NCBI GenBank assembly: GCA_025529335.1
Contig: JAMYHX010000008.1
Span: 1-64,000 of the forward strand
DNA: 64,000 nt
From: Rhizopus sp. PT2906
Lineage: Eukaryota; Mucoromycota; Mucoromycetes; Mucorales; Rhizopodaceae
Reading direction: 5' to 3'
The position numbers were made by a program, and so were the translations under genes. The notes under the pieces were generated by a model. That model was not told the origin of the DNA. It was given only the letters and a program-made list of their open reading frames with translations, and made no database searches. Numbering within the stretch: the first letter of the stretch is position 1; the number at the start of each line of letters is the position of its first letter. Positions 9,773-22,644 of the stretch are shown piece after piece.

Positions 9773-10665
9773 TCTTGTATCGATATACATCTATTTTCTT
9801 ATTAATTACTACCCTTTTTAATGTTCTATATATCCTTTTACTCCCCACTTTGTATCCATTACCTATTTACTTACCCTATGTCGTACATTATAACCGGAGT
9901 TTTTACTCAAGTTAGAAATACCTTGTTTCATGCCCTATAATTATTTAGATGACGATCTGCAATAAAAGCACTGTATTATTCACTTATGTCATACGGGACA
10001 TATTGACTTATGGTAGTCATAACAATGGGATGAACCATAGTCATTCCCTCTTTACATTAGTATTTCAATAGGAAATGCTTGTAAACACTACTCTACTTTG
10101 CTATTTTATCAACTACACCAAAGCTCGAGATGACCAATGAGTCCATTCGTAACCTTTTAGTGAACCAATCAAGATAGACAATGACGCTGAACGTATAGCT
10201 TAAAATAAAAAAGTGCATCTCCGTTTCCGAAGAGTCGATTGTTTTCAGTAAACCAGGGAATATCATCCATTGGACAGAAAAAAAAAAGCACACAAAGAAC
10301 TATAACAAATGAATATGATCTCTTTGATGGGAAACATGAATTCTATTCGTTTCGAATGTTCAATGAAGCGAATAAAGACTGTTGAATATAAAAGTTGAAA
10401 AGACAAAAGTGGGGGAAAGGTTATATGTTACTTTTGACTCATTGGAAAATTAATTGTTTTATAGCTTACAACATTGCTGTAAACATTCTAAGGAAAAATC
10501 CTTTCTCTTTTATATAATCAACTCAAAAGTAAAATGCCATTTTTATTTGTCTTTACTAATGACTTCTCTCTACTTGCCAAGTCACACTATATCTTGGGAA
10601 AAAAAAATTGGTTTGCGGGATAAGAGATAAAAGCGTTTAGTCATGAAAAATGAGAAGAAGTAAAG
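9773..10665. other. Intergenic region upstream of the thiolase gene
   Basis: AT-rich, with no gene seen. Small ORFs on either strand (for example minus-strand 10093-10293) have no motif or suitable splice partner. The 3' part must hold the thiolase promoter. Confidence 0.35.
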
Positions 10666-10674
10666 TATATAAAA
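10666..10674 (+). promoter_or_regulatory. TATA box of the thiolase gene
   Basis: TATATAAAA lies about 45 nt before the thiolase ATG at 10718, with a CT-rich leader (TCTCTCTTTTTTCCCC) between them. Confidence 0.6.
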
Positions 10675-10717
10675 TATTCATTTATACTCTCTCTTTTTTC
10701 CCCAATTACTACTTCAT

Positions 10718-12109
10718 ATGTCTTCTTTACCCTATCCTATTACTTTACCTACCTTGGCTGATGCTCAAGTGACCCGTGTAGGCGTTAAGTCACCTGAGGA
10801 TGTCGTCGTCGTCTCAGCTCTTCGTACTGCCCTTACCAAGGGACGCAAGGGTGGATTCAAAGACTGTTTTGCTGATGGTAAGCAAGGCTCATGTTTTGTA
10901 GTCATTCTAACGTTTTTATACAGAGCTCTTGTTACATGTGTTGAAGGCAACTATTGAAAGAACCGGCATCGATCCTGCTCTGGTTCAGGATATTACTGTA
11001 GGCAATGTATCTGGCAAAGGTGGTCTCGCTACACCTTCTCGTATGGCAGCTTTGGCTGCTGGTTTCCCCGAAACAACCTCTGTCAGTACCTTGAATCGCC
11101 AATGCTCTTCAGGCCTCCAAGCTTGTGTTCAGATCGCTACTGCCATTCAAGCTGGCTTGATTGATATTGGTATTGGTGCTGGTGTCGAGTCAATGACAAA
11201 GGATTATTTTGGTCGTCAAATTCCTACATCAGATAAACTGGCACAAGTTCCTAATGTTGCTGACTGTAGATTACCAATGGGGTAAGAGTAAAAGGAAAAG
11301 GGAAAAAAAAAAGAATTCTCATAAAGTAATTGAAATAGTATTACATCTGAAAATGTTGCCGCTGACTATGGAATCACTCGCGAAGAGCAAGATCTTTTCT
11401 CGGTTGAATCTCACAGAAAGGCTGCTGCTGCACAAAGGGCAGGTTTATTCAATGAAGAAATTATTCCTTGCAAAGTGACTATTTTGGACAAAGATGGAAA
11501 AGAGCAGACCATTATCGTAGACAAAGACGAAGGAATTCGTGCCTCGAGTACTCCTGAAGGTCTTGCCAAGTTAAAGCCTGCCTTTATTCCCAATGGAAGC
11601 ACTACAGCCGGTAACGCTTCTCAAATCTCAGATGGTGCGGCTGCTGTACTGCTGATGAAGCGTAAGACAGCTCAAAAGTTAAATTTACCTATTTTAGGTA
11701 AATATGTTACTTCTGCTGCTGTGGGTGTAAGTAATTTTCATACATGTTAAGTAAGACATACTTATAATCATTCTAGGTGCCACCTCGCGTTATGGGTGTC
11801 GGTCCAGCTTATGCTATTCCCGTAGCAGTTGAGCGTGCAGGATTAAAGATTTCTGATGTTGATATTTATGAAATTAATGAAGCATTTGCCTCACAGGCAT
11901 TATATACCGTCAAAGTACTCAATATTCCCATGGAAAAGGTCAATCCTAAAGGTGGTGCAATTGCTATTGGTCATCCTTTGGGCTGTACAGGTGCTCGTCA
12001 AGTGGCTACACTCTTGCCAGAATTGAAACGTCAAAATAAGAAGATTGGTGTTACGAGTATGTGTATTGGTTCTGGTATGGGTATGGCAGCTGTCTGGGAA
12101 AGAGAATAA
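10718..12109 (+). CDS. 3-ketoacyl-CoA thiolase (acetyl-CoA C-acyltransferase)
   Basis: Cleaves 3-ketoacyl-CoA to acetyl-CoA and a shortened acyl-CoA in beta-oxidation. Exons 10718-10877, 10924-11281, 11339-11726 and 11777-12109 join in phase to 412 residues, the family length. The active-site Cys lies in LNRQCSSGLQA. The catalytic His is in GGAIAIGHPLGCTGARQ and the second Cys in SMCIGSGMGMAAV. NEAFASQAL is also present. The core matches peroxisomal POT1/FOX3-type thiolases. However, the first 30 residues (MSSLPYPITLPTLADAQ...) show no PTS2 nonapeptide, and the C-terminus (WERE) is not a PTS1. The compartment is therefore unclear: PTS-independent import, a mitochondrial or a cytosolic form are all possible. 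The enzyme class is secure. Confidence 0.93.
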
Positions 12110-12543
12110 GCAAATTATATAAAGATATATACTCATTGTAAAGCATAAATATTCTACACACATAAAAAATAAACAAACAGACTATTATAATAGTAACTTT
12201 CATTATTTGAATACAATGAAATGTTCTTTAGGAAATAACGTGAAGAAATGTCAAGATGTTTGTTGGTGGCCTGGGAGCAATAACTCGCTTTAAAGTCTTT
12301 CTCGATCTGCTTCCATTAATCCTTAATTTGTAAGGGTATAGTCTTTTCTTAACAACTTGGGAAACATTTGCTCCTTTTTGTTTATTTACTACAGATGCGT
12401 CCTCTCTTTCTTAAAAAGAACGTACAAGATGCCTAATTTATTTATTTATTCTTGTATTGAAAAGGAAATAGCCGACATCATCCATTTGCCTTTATTGGTA
12501 AATACATTTGTATTGCTGTAATAGGGAGGATATATATTATGTA
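12110..12543. other. Convergent 3' intergenic region
   Basis: Lies between the 3' ends of the thiolase (plus) and F-box/WD40 (minus) genes. It contains AATAAACAAAC-like and ATTTATTTATT strings that could act as polyadenylation signals. No gene is seen. Confidence 0.4.
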
Positions 12544-14171
12544 TCATAAAGGGTTTAATCCATTGGCAAAGTCAAGTACCATCACCTGTTTTCCTTGACC
12601 GGAGCTATTTATATCGCATTAGCAAAAAGTAAAAACTATAATGTGACGTATACTTACCTAACGATACGAGTGCTACTTAATAATACACTGTATATCCAAC
12701 TCGATTGGGCACTCTGAAAACTAAGTACACAGGCCCCTGTCTTAGAGTCCCATACTTTCAGTGTACGGTCATAGCTTCCGCTTACGATTCTACCCTACAA
12801 CAGGCAAGATGGTCAAATTCCGATCAGATTCTTTTTTATGTCAGGCTTACCTCTAAGCAGTCAATAGATCGAACAATGCCTGCATGTCCGATCAACTCAT
12901 TCACGCAATTGCCTGTTGTAATATCCCAGCATAGGATCTTACCCTCTAGCCCACCGCTGTAAAGGAACTTTCCATCAAACCGTACACATGCCAGGCCGAG
13001 CTTATGTCCTTCGAATGTTCGCAAACATTGGCCTGTCTGAATATCCCAAAGCTTGAGCCTAGTGTCCCCTGATGCGGAAACGATTTGATTTCCACCAACA
13101 TACTCTAGTGCGTTAACAGAAGCAGAGTGTCCGAGAAGTTGTCGGAGTTCGACCCCTGTATGTCTGTTCCAAACACGTAACGTATGGTCTTTAGAAGACG
13201 TAACAATCCTGTTGTTACCTACGAGGCAGACGTCCAAGACACTATGGCCATGACCTCTGAGCTGTACTCTGTGCTCAAGTTTAGGGAGAGACCAAAGGAT
13301 GCAGGTCGCATCGGAAGAGCCAGTGATCAGGAGATTGTTTTTTAAATCCACCTTCATACAGAGGACACTTCCTGTATGATGATCTTTGACTGTCTTGATG
13401 CATGTTCCTGAAGGCACATGCCACACTTTTAAGGTTCGATCTCTGCTTCCTGTCACCAAAATATTTTTATCAATCCATGCTGAACAGTATACGCTGTCTG
13501 AATGGCCCTGCAAAAAGCGGGTAGATACTTTCCCGGTCAACCAGCGTTGTTCAAGTGTTAGATGATTGCGGTATAGGGCCAGGTGACGGGGCTTTATAAC
13601 TGCGCTGCTCTTTCGTCTTTTGACTGAATTATTACTCGATAGACTACTCCAAGGAAAGTCTGTATAAAATAATTTGCGCCACAGGTCATCATCATGACAT
13701 ACGGTATACATTGTACGGCAAGTTCGGGAAAGTGTCTGAATGCTGGTAAAATCCAGAAAATAAAGTATTTGAAAGATAACTTCATGAGGTAATGTGATAA
13801 GTATTGATCCTAGATGTATGCAAGTGTAAGCTATTATTTCATAATTTTTCTTTTAAAGAATTACGATTGGTTTGATTTGTTTGTAAATCACGACTTGAAT
13901 AAAATGAAGAGGATGAGCCTCGACGAGGATTTGGGTAGACTTTAAGTTTAGGAAGAATGGAAGCTAAATTGGAAGATACTTTTAATTTCTTGATTGGTAA
14001 AAATGAAGAAGAAGGATTGTTGCTGTTGTAGTTGGGATTGATACACTTGGTCTTTGCTGTTGCACCATCTTTTGTAGGCGAGATGGTGATATAAGTCGTA
14101 GTAAATGCATTTTCCTTTAATCGTTTGTGTTGTTCAGAAGTAGTAAAAAGTATGGATAGAGAATAAGTCAT
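12544..14171 (-). CDS. F-box/WD40-repeat protein (SCF substrate receptor type)
   Basis: Probable substrate receptor of an SCF ubiquitin ligase. Exons 14171-13865, 13809-12851, 12794-12658 and 12604-12544 join in phase to 487 residues. The first about 100 residues are Ser/Asn-rich and disordered. The F-box follows at about 105-150 (LPHEVIFQILYFLDFTSIQT, DDLWRKLFY). Then come at least six WD40 repeats, with repeated GH...V and L(K/R)(V/L)W(D/N/H) endings (for example SRDRTLKVWHVPSGTC and SSKDHTLRVWNRHTG). The repeat GRIVSGSYDRTLKVWDSKTG is split by an intron. Cdc4/Met30/beta-TrCP-like proteins share this layout, but the exact orthologue cannot be chosen by eye. The F-box binds Skp1; the substrate is unknown. 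Confidence 0.88.
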
Positions 14172-15371
14172 GACTATTTAAAAGAAGAAGAAAAAGGTCA
14201 TTCCAAAGTAAAAAGTAAAAATAGAGGGACAAGGAAAAAGACTTGTAATAAAAAAGTTTAAACCTTTTATGTAGTTGATTTCATATGTGATTCAAAAATG
14301 ATAATTTGCGGAGTCTTGGATCAAACTTATGCTTTCTTTTTGTGAAATAAAAGCTCAGAAGAGCGGGGGAAGATGAAATTACTTTAAAAGGAATTTTTTT
14401 AATATGGGGAAAAGATACATACCCAATGTGACATGGTCATTTTTTAAAAAATAACAGAGAGAAATAGTCATAACAGATATACATATACATATATATATAT
14501 ATATATATTTGAGGTTCATATTTGATTGAACAGTAAAGCATTGGGTTTGGATATGCCTTTTTATGTTTGATTTTGAGTGTAGCTAAATGAGGTATAGCAC
14601 TAAATCTTGTAGTTTCTCTCTCTCTCTCTCCTTTTGCATGTCACCTGCATAAAAACTAAAATAGTGATGAGATCATTTGATGAATACAAGTGATCATATA
14701 AATTCCTATTCTGGTAAATTAATGTTTTTAACTTTTTCTATGCTTTTCTACAGAATATTCAGGTTGGCTCTTTTATTAAAACATCGATATATCATGAAAC
14801 CAGTTGATCTTTGTATAGGCTTATCTGAAGCGGATTGACCTTTTATTCCTATAGCTCATATGTCGTCTTTTGTCGAAAATATTCTCACTGTGACTTATGT
14901 AGGCACTTTCTTGTGTTATTCATTAGAGAAAATGATATTTGTTTCTTTACTTTTTGCGCGAATAAAGCTATGATGCACTTTATTTACCAATTATTCGTAC
15001 ACTGTCAGAAAAGTGATAATTTCAGACAACAAATAATAATAAAAGAGAGCCCATGAGAAGCAAAAGAATGAGCTATTGTATACATTTTATAACTAATTAG
15101 GGTTTTGATTTTTACTGCTTCAACCAATATCCGAATGTCATCCGACACTATTAAATAAATGAATAATCATGAGCTAAAAGTCATTATTACAACATTATCC
15201 GTTACACTGTCAAGTCCTGTTCAAACCCTGCAGCTCCCTAAGCCAATTCTATTCAATATTGCAACATTGCATTGCTTCATATAAAAGTGAATTGTGACGG
15301 AGTTTACTTATCGCCCTTCAGTAACCTTTGCCCCTTACAAAAGTCACAAGGCCTTTGTGTTTCTTTTTATA
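14172..15371. other. Divergent intergenic region between the F-box/WD40 and WARS2 genes
   Basis: About 1.2 kb of AT-rich sequence that must hold both promoters. It includes a (TA)n run near 14489-14508 and a (TC)n run near 14612-14630. A plus-strand frame at 14835-15056 is Cys/Phe-rich without a motif and is not called. Confidence 0.4.
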
Positions 15372-16525
15372 ATGAGTCATTTGGCAAAAGTAGCATAAAC
15401 CCTTTTCCCCTATCAAAAATAACAAGTACACTAATGCTTATTTATTAGCGCACCTTATCAACTGCAGCTAGGACTCGTCTTGTGTTTTCTGGAATCCAGC
15501 CTACGGGCTCACCTCACCTTGGCAACTACCTTGGTGCATTAGCTAATTGGGTTAAACTTCAAGATCCTGATCCAGTTACAGAAAGTACGTCCATACCTTA
15601 CTATAGCATAGTTGATTTGCATGCGATTACTATGCCCCAAGATCCTGCTCAATTACGAGAAGCCAAGCTCAACATGGCTACGACATTATTAGCTTGTGGC
15701 GTCGATCCTAATCGCAGTGTTTTATTTGAGCAAAGTCGAGTCAGAGCACACTCTGAACTTGCTTGGATCTTCAATTGTATCACTCCTGTAGGCTGGCTCG
15801 GCAGAATGACCCAATGGAAGTCCAAGTTGGAAAAGAGTAAAGATATCGGACATGGGTCCGCTCTGGCAGATGAAAGTCTAAAAGTGGATTTAAAAATGGG
15901 CCTTTTCGACTACCCTGTCTTGCAAGCGGCTGATATCTTGCTTTATAAAGGAACACATGTTCCCGTAGGCCAGGACCAGATGCAGCACCTCGAGTTGGCA
16001 CGAGACATTGCTGACTTATTCAACAAGACGTTCAAAACAGACATGTTCCCTAAACCAAAGGCTATTGTACCTCCTGCGACGCAACGTGTCATGTCCCTCC
16101 GTGATCCATATTCCAAAATGTCAAAGTCGGATATCTCAGATATGTCTCGAATCAATCTTACAGATTCTCCTGCTTTGATAAAGAAAAAAATCATGAAGGC
16201 CACGACAGATTCGGTTACTGGTATATCCTACGATCCTAAAGTCAGACCAGGTATATCCAATCTGGTGAGCATATATTCTGCAGTCAAGGAAATTAGTACT
16301 GAGGATGCTCTAGAGAAATGTGCTCACATCACTAGTACAAAGGAATTTAAGGAAACAGTTGCTGAGGCAGTGATTGAAAGACTAAAGCCGATACAAACTG
16401 AATTAGCTCGACTTCAAGCAGATCAAGGTTATGTGAAGCAAGTACTTGATCAAGGTGCAAATAAAGCGGAAGAAGTAGCAAACAAAACAATGGAAGAAGT
16501 GTATAAAGCAGTGGGACTACGATAG
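15372..16525 (+). CDS. Mitochondrial tryptophanyl-tRNA synthetase
   Basis: Charges mitochondrial tRNA-Trp. A bacterial-type class I synthetase is seen, with the HIGH-type motif HLGNY near residue 36, VGQDQMQH, and KMSKS in YSKMSKSD. The main exon is 15449-16525. Its frame is open upstream to a TTTATTAG acceptor, with a CTAAT branch site before it. A tiny exon 15372-15389 (ATG plus five codons, donor GTAGCA) joins in phase. It gives MSHLAKRTLSTAARTRLVFS, a basic, Ser/Thr-rich mitochondrial presequence, and 364 residues in total. The 18-nt first exon is inference: its donor is weaker than usual. Without it the first ATG inside the main exon would remove part of the HIGH domain. The gene ends 35 bp from the convergent sphingomyelinase-like gene. 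Confidence 0.92.
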
Positions 16526-16560
16526 ATTTTTATTTCTTTTTTTTTTTTGAACAATAAACA

Positions 16561-18156
16561 TTACAAAAGTTGTAACTGGGCACTCAAACCATAATGATCT
16601 AATCGAATTAAGATTTCTATATACTGTAAGAATTAAAGACGTACCTGATATCTGTGTAAAAGAAAAGGTCTTGTTCTCGACAAAGAAAGGTTCGACTGTT
16701 ATGTTTGTAAGTTTCATAGAGTGCTTCTCTTTACGATCAGCCCACAAAAGTCGGTCGATGCTTTGTACTGTAAGCAACTGATTATGGCTTGTTAGTGATG
16801 TCTCTGCTGGTATAAAGATGCCGTTATCAAGCGTTTTGTAATCTCCAAATGTGACAGGATGATATCCAAATGTCTTGTAGACTGCATCATTTAGGGTATC
16901 AAGACGCCAGGGATGGGAATATAGTATTGAGCTATCGGTGCCATTTGTCAATTCAGCAAGGTCAATGCCTTTGCCTCTGAGAACATCCATCATCATCTTG
17001 TAGGCAAGTGAGCTTTCATGAGGACGAACGTTAATAGGTATACTTTGATTATGCACAGCAGCATCCACATTAAGATCACCCATAAGCAAGATAGGGTAGT
17101 CATCATCTTTGGCTGTCTCTGCAATGAACTGATGCACTCTTGCGAACTGTGACAACCTAACCTTTGTGTCATCCAAGTTGAAGCTACCAGCATTATCGTA
17201 GGAAGCTTGTGTATGTGTAGTATAGACGTGAAGTAGGCTGTTATTGTTAAGTTGTACAAGCGCATGCAAAGCACCTTTGTAAGAGAGCCTATGATATTAC
17301 ATCCGTTAGAAATTACGCTTTCTTTTTTTAGTATCCTTTACCAGTCTGCATGCACACCGCGAGAAAACTCTATTCTATTTGCTTGTACAATAGGAAACCT
17401 TGAGAGGATAAGCAGGCCACCATCGCCAGCAAGCTCCCATGGATAATGGCGGGGTGATGCAACATGATGGTAGAAACCCTGGTCATAGGCTTTCACAAGG
17501 AGTTTATCCACCCGTCTGTTAGCAAACGCAAATGCTTCTTGAAAAGTAATAATATCATAGGATGGTAAGATGTGTTCTATAATATAATCTAAACGTTGTT
17601 CTTTATAGTCATTGGCATTATTTTTTACACCTGGTGGTCTCATGAATATATTTAGTGTCAGCAGTCGCACTGTAGATGTTGCATAATTTGGCACTTCAAG
17701 TGACTTTGCTGGAAGGTGTACTGGCGAGAAATATACAAGGGAAAACAGAACGAAAGAAACAAGTGGCAGAATAAATAAAACAAGGCATGTGATGATAAAG
17801 AATTTTTTGGTGCGAAAACAACAGCAGTAGCTATAAGGTCTCAACCTATCATGTGTAGAATGATTCTTTGATGTTTGCCAACGAAACATGTTACAATGCC
17901 TTCTTCCACTCCATCGCAGGTACAACAGACTATCTACTTTTGTATCATTACCATCTTTTCCTTCCATCGCGCCGGTTTCATCTAAAAGAGGTGCATTTTC
18001 ATAATGATCATCGTCTTGACTTGCTTTGAATTTTTTAACTGGGAGCATTACTACTGTTTCTGAAGTTTCATCACTGCTGCGTCCCGTATCAAATGAAGCA
18101 TAAGCTGCTGTATCAAAGCTTGCAAAGCTTTCAAAACCCTCTCTAGACGAATTCAT
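16561..18156 (-). CDS. Neutral sphingomyelinase-like membrane phosphodiesterase
   Basis: A DNase I-fold (endonuclease/exonuclease/phosphatase) enzyme, probably hydrolysing sphingomyelin or inositol-phosphosphingolipids to ceramide. Exons 18156-17342, 17288-16645 and 16616-16561 join in phase to 504 residues. A cytosolic Ser/Asp-rich tail of about 105 residues is followed by one hydrophobic segment (FFIITCLVLFILPLVSFVLF). The catalytic domain has LTLNIFMRPP (metal-binding Asn), DIITFQEAF (Glu), HTQ, LLMGDLNVD (Asp-x-Asn) and the final LDHYGLSAQL, whose His is the general base. The topology implies a type II membrane protein with a luminal or extracellular catalytic domain. Fungal inositol-phosphosphingolipid phospholipase C (Isc1) is a functional alternative, but its transmembrane segments are C-terminal. 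Confidence 0.87.
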
Positions 18157-18280
18157 ATAATAGTAAAAGAAAAAAAAAAAAAGACGATGTCATGGAAAAA
18201 AGTTTACTTTTTTATTGTTCTACGGATTTTGGTCTCCGTTCGTGGTATTCTCGGTGGATGAAGTTTATCCGTTTTATGAC

Positions 18281-19799
<1,519 letters not shown>

Positions 19800-20653
19800 G
19801 TAGAGCAATCTTTTGTCAATAGAAAAGTTTCAGAAACTTTAGCAAACGCAGAATCAATGGCAAAATCAAGTCTTTCCGAAGCCAGCGACTGTTTATACAA
19901 GTACCTGTACAAAAACAAGAAAAAACTCACGCAAGATGAAGAGTTCATACTCTACACACATGCTTCTGTTGTGGAGTTCATTGAATACAACCAGTACATG
20001 TTTAACAAGAACATCAAAAAAATGAACAAGACTGTATAATAAAATTCTGGGGGCCATTTATGGAAAAACTTGTTCAAAAAGTCACATTAAGGTTAAAATG
20101 GTATGCAAAATCTTTAATGTTGTATTTGGTTATTGATTTTTCACAAGAGGTAAAAAGTTCTTGCTCCATTTTGGGTAATAGTTTACGGGTCGATCTTTGT
20201 GTAATCCACGATCAGGCTGAAGGGCAGTAAAATACAGAATATGACATAATGCAAGTGGAAACAAGCAGAATATCACTAACGATACAAAAATTTGACTTCG
20301 ATCATGTAAAATTGCTTATTGAAACAAAAGATAACCTTGACTCGTTTCAAGAGTACGTTGACTATGACTTGTGCTGTATATAGTTCTTCGGATTGGAACT
20401 CTACAAATATGAACTTAAGCATACATATGATATCCTTTACATAAATAACAAAGTTGCTTTCAATTCCATACCCCCTACTGTAACATCATTCAAGAGCTTG
20501 AAAGACCTCTGCTCGATCCTCTTAGCAACCAGGAACGAATGGATTGGCCTGCAAAGGATAATCATATTAGTCAAGAATAGTCCAAAAGCAGCATACCCAA
20601 AAGCCAACAATGATGACACCAGCAAGAAAAGAAAGAAAAAAGAGAAAAGCTAA
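19800..20653 (+). pseudogene. Decayed copy of an unidentified dispersed gene
   Basis: Coding-like sequence is spread over about 850 bp with a frame change and stops. A first frame (about 19803-20039) contains LTQDEEFILYTHASVVEFIE and ends in two stops. From 20060 a second frame runs to 20653, broken by TAA near 20229 and TAG near 20378. It contains FDFDHVKLLIETKDNLDSFQ, ELYKYELKHTYDILY and PPTVTSFKSLKDL, and ends in KKRKKKEKS. The similar basic C-terminal tail at 37.8 kb and the shared 249-bp 3' sequence show that this is one member of a repeated gene family. No known domain is recognised. Confidence 0.65.
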
Positions 20654-20877
20654 AGGAACAGAAGGGGTTGAAGGAGTGTATGTGACCAGAGTTTGGTAAG
20701 AACCAAACTATCCCCAGCTAACACCGGGTTAGTTTCGATCATGCTCTATAATACTGTTATCAGTTTATTACAAGAGTAAAGAATATAACACACATTAGGG
20801 CAAGCTGGGGAATAACTGGTCCTACTTTGGTCCAAAGAAGAAAAGAAAAAGAGAAGTCAAGATCAGACTATTTATAC
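20629..20877 (+). repeat. 249-bp repeat, copy A (3' end of decayed gene)
   Basis: Reading this segment against the reverse complement of 37551-37799 gives the same sequence throughout, by eye without a mismatch. It starts inside the codons for the basic tail (KKKEKS, stop at 20653). It then continues about 220 bp into non-coding sequence containing CCCCAGCTAACACCGGGTTA and ATTAGGGCAAGCTGGGG. It ends at TTTATAC. Beyond both ends the two loci diverge at once. Confidence 0.9.
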
Positions 20878-21217
20878 TAAAAAATATCAAGCTCATCTTA
20901 TGTCTTTTAAACAATAACGAAGACATGGAAAGTCAGCTAGAGTGTTGATTGCTATTAATATTTCAATGCGAATAATTTATGTAACACAATCCTGTCTTAT
21001 CTTTAAAAAAGTGCTGTCAGTTACTGACATGCTTTATATCGTATTGATCACAGGTAAAAACAATGTAATTCTCTTGAGTTAGAAGTTGGCTTGCTGACAT
21101 ATACCAACAAAAGCATGATAAGATATAGTTTAACTAGATAAATTAGTATGTGAAAGTCGAATACTTTATTCCGCCAGCTGATAGCTTTGTTGCACAAGAA
21201 ACGCTCGAGAATGTCAA
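20878..21217. other. Intergenic region upstream of ureG
   Basis: AT-rich sequence without a gene, ending in the ureG promoter. Confidence 0.35.
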
Positions 21218-21227
21218 TATATAAAAA
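21218..21227 (+). promoter_or_regulatory. TATA box of the ureG gene
   Basis: TATATAAAAA lies about 55 nt upstream of the ATG at 21279, followed by a T/C-rich leader. Confidence 0.5.
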
Positions 21228-21278
21228 AGAACTTTATATTTTTCTCGCTTTTTTCCTCTTGTTTTATTTATATTCAAC

Positions 21279-22349
21279 ATGTCTTCTGATACTTGTCGTT
21301 TTGAAGCTAGCAGTCAACTACACGACCATGGTGATGGCCATGTTCACAGTCATGGTGGACATGACGCTCACGATCATGGACACACACATGAAATACTTGA
21401 TTCACCCGGGTTATATCAAGAACGTCCCAAGGCTCAATATGAAAAGAGAGACTGGTCTGAAAGAGCGTTCACTGTGGGTATTGGAGGGTAATATTTATTG
21501 TCTGATGTATATTCATATACTGATATCATCTCTAGACCAGTTGGTTCCGGAAAGACGGCACTTATGCTTGCCCTCTGTCAAAGACTTCGCGATCAATACA
21601 GTATCGCTGCAGTAACGAATGATATTTTTACAAAAGAAGATACCGAATTTCTAGTAAGAAATGCTGCTTTACCCGAAGAGCGTATTGCTGCAATCGAAAC
21701 GGGAGGATGCCCACACGCTGCTATCCGGTAATGTATAACACAAAAAAAGAGAGAGAGAGAGAGAAAGAGACTGACTTGCTTCAAGTGAGGATGTATCTGC
21801 CAACTTGAATGCTTTGGAAACACTTCATGCGAAATTCAACACACAACTCTTATTGATTGAATCTGGTGGAGACAATTTAGCTGCAAACTATAGGTAATAA
21901 TAATAATAATAATAATAATAGCATCTATATTTACTCTTGTTTATCATTTTGTGTAGCCGTGAATTAGGTATTACTTTTCAAATTATATATCGGAATGAGG
22001 AGGAACTAACCTATTTAATAGCTGATTACATTATCTATGTCATTGATGTTGCTGGAGGAGATAAGGTGCCAAGAAAGGGTGGTCCTGGTATCACTCAAAG
22101 TGATTTACTCATCATCAACAAGACTGACTTGGCAAATATTGTGGGTGCAGACCTTGATGTGATGGCTCGTGATGCAAAAAAGATGAGGTAAATGGATAAG
22201 GTGTATGGTTCTAATGACTTATCTTGTCTTATAGAGGAAATGGTCCTACTGTTTTTGCCCAAGTCAAAAATGGTGTTGGTATGGATGAAATTGTATCGCT
22301 TATTTTGGGTGAATGGCGTGCAAGTGGTGCTGCCAAAGAATCATCTTAA
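21279..22349 (+). CDS. ureG: Urease accessory GTPase UreG with a His-rich N-terminus
   Basis: A GTPase that delivers nickel to the urease active site together with UreD/UreF-type partners. Exons 21279-21487, 21536-21727, 21786-21893, 21957-21967, 22022-22187 and 22235-22349 join in phase to 266 residues. Residues about 13-40 are a His/Asp/Gly-rich tail ([20 protein letters not shown]), expected to bind nickel. The P-loop [38 protein letters not shown] (metal-binding Cys-Pro-His), [20 protein letters not shown] and NKTDLA are all complete. The fourth exon is only 11 nt (C CGT GAA TTA G). Skipping it, or keeping the following 54-bp stopless intron, disrupts the invariant SRELADYI block, so this model is well supported. 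No other urease gene is in the window. Confidence 0.96.
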
Positions 22350-22644
22350 AAATAAACCCAGTATTTTTTTTTTTTTAAAAAAAAACAACCAAAAAAAGGC
22401 AGTAAGCTGAGGGGAGGAATAGAACATCTTTATCCTATTAAAAACAATTGTGTATTAATGATTATTTTATTGCTTTTCTTATAATATCGGCTTTGTCTAC
22501 ACTTTGGTTTCAAATCAACAGCCAAACAAGCTTACAAATAGGCACTTGACCCCAGTTCCCCATATTCTTAAAAATTGGCTCGCTCATTAAACTTTTTTTT
22601 TATGTAAGCAACATTTTCCCTTTTTCTTCCCCTTTTAGCTTGCT

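Noticed and set aside
12705..12962. Plus-strand 85-residue frame over the 3' end of the F-box/WD40 gene
   Set aside because: Antisense shadow of WD40 coding exons and an intron.
14835..15056. Cys/Phe-rich 73-residue plus-strand frame
   Set aside because: No motif, no splice partner, AT-driven composition; lies in the divergent promoter region.
16993..17274. Alternative minus-strand frame inside the sphingomyelinase-like gene
   Set aside because: Overlaps the catalytic exon in another frame; the main frame has all the catalytic motifs.
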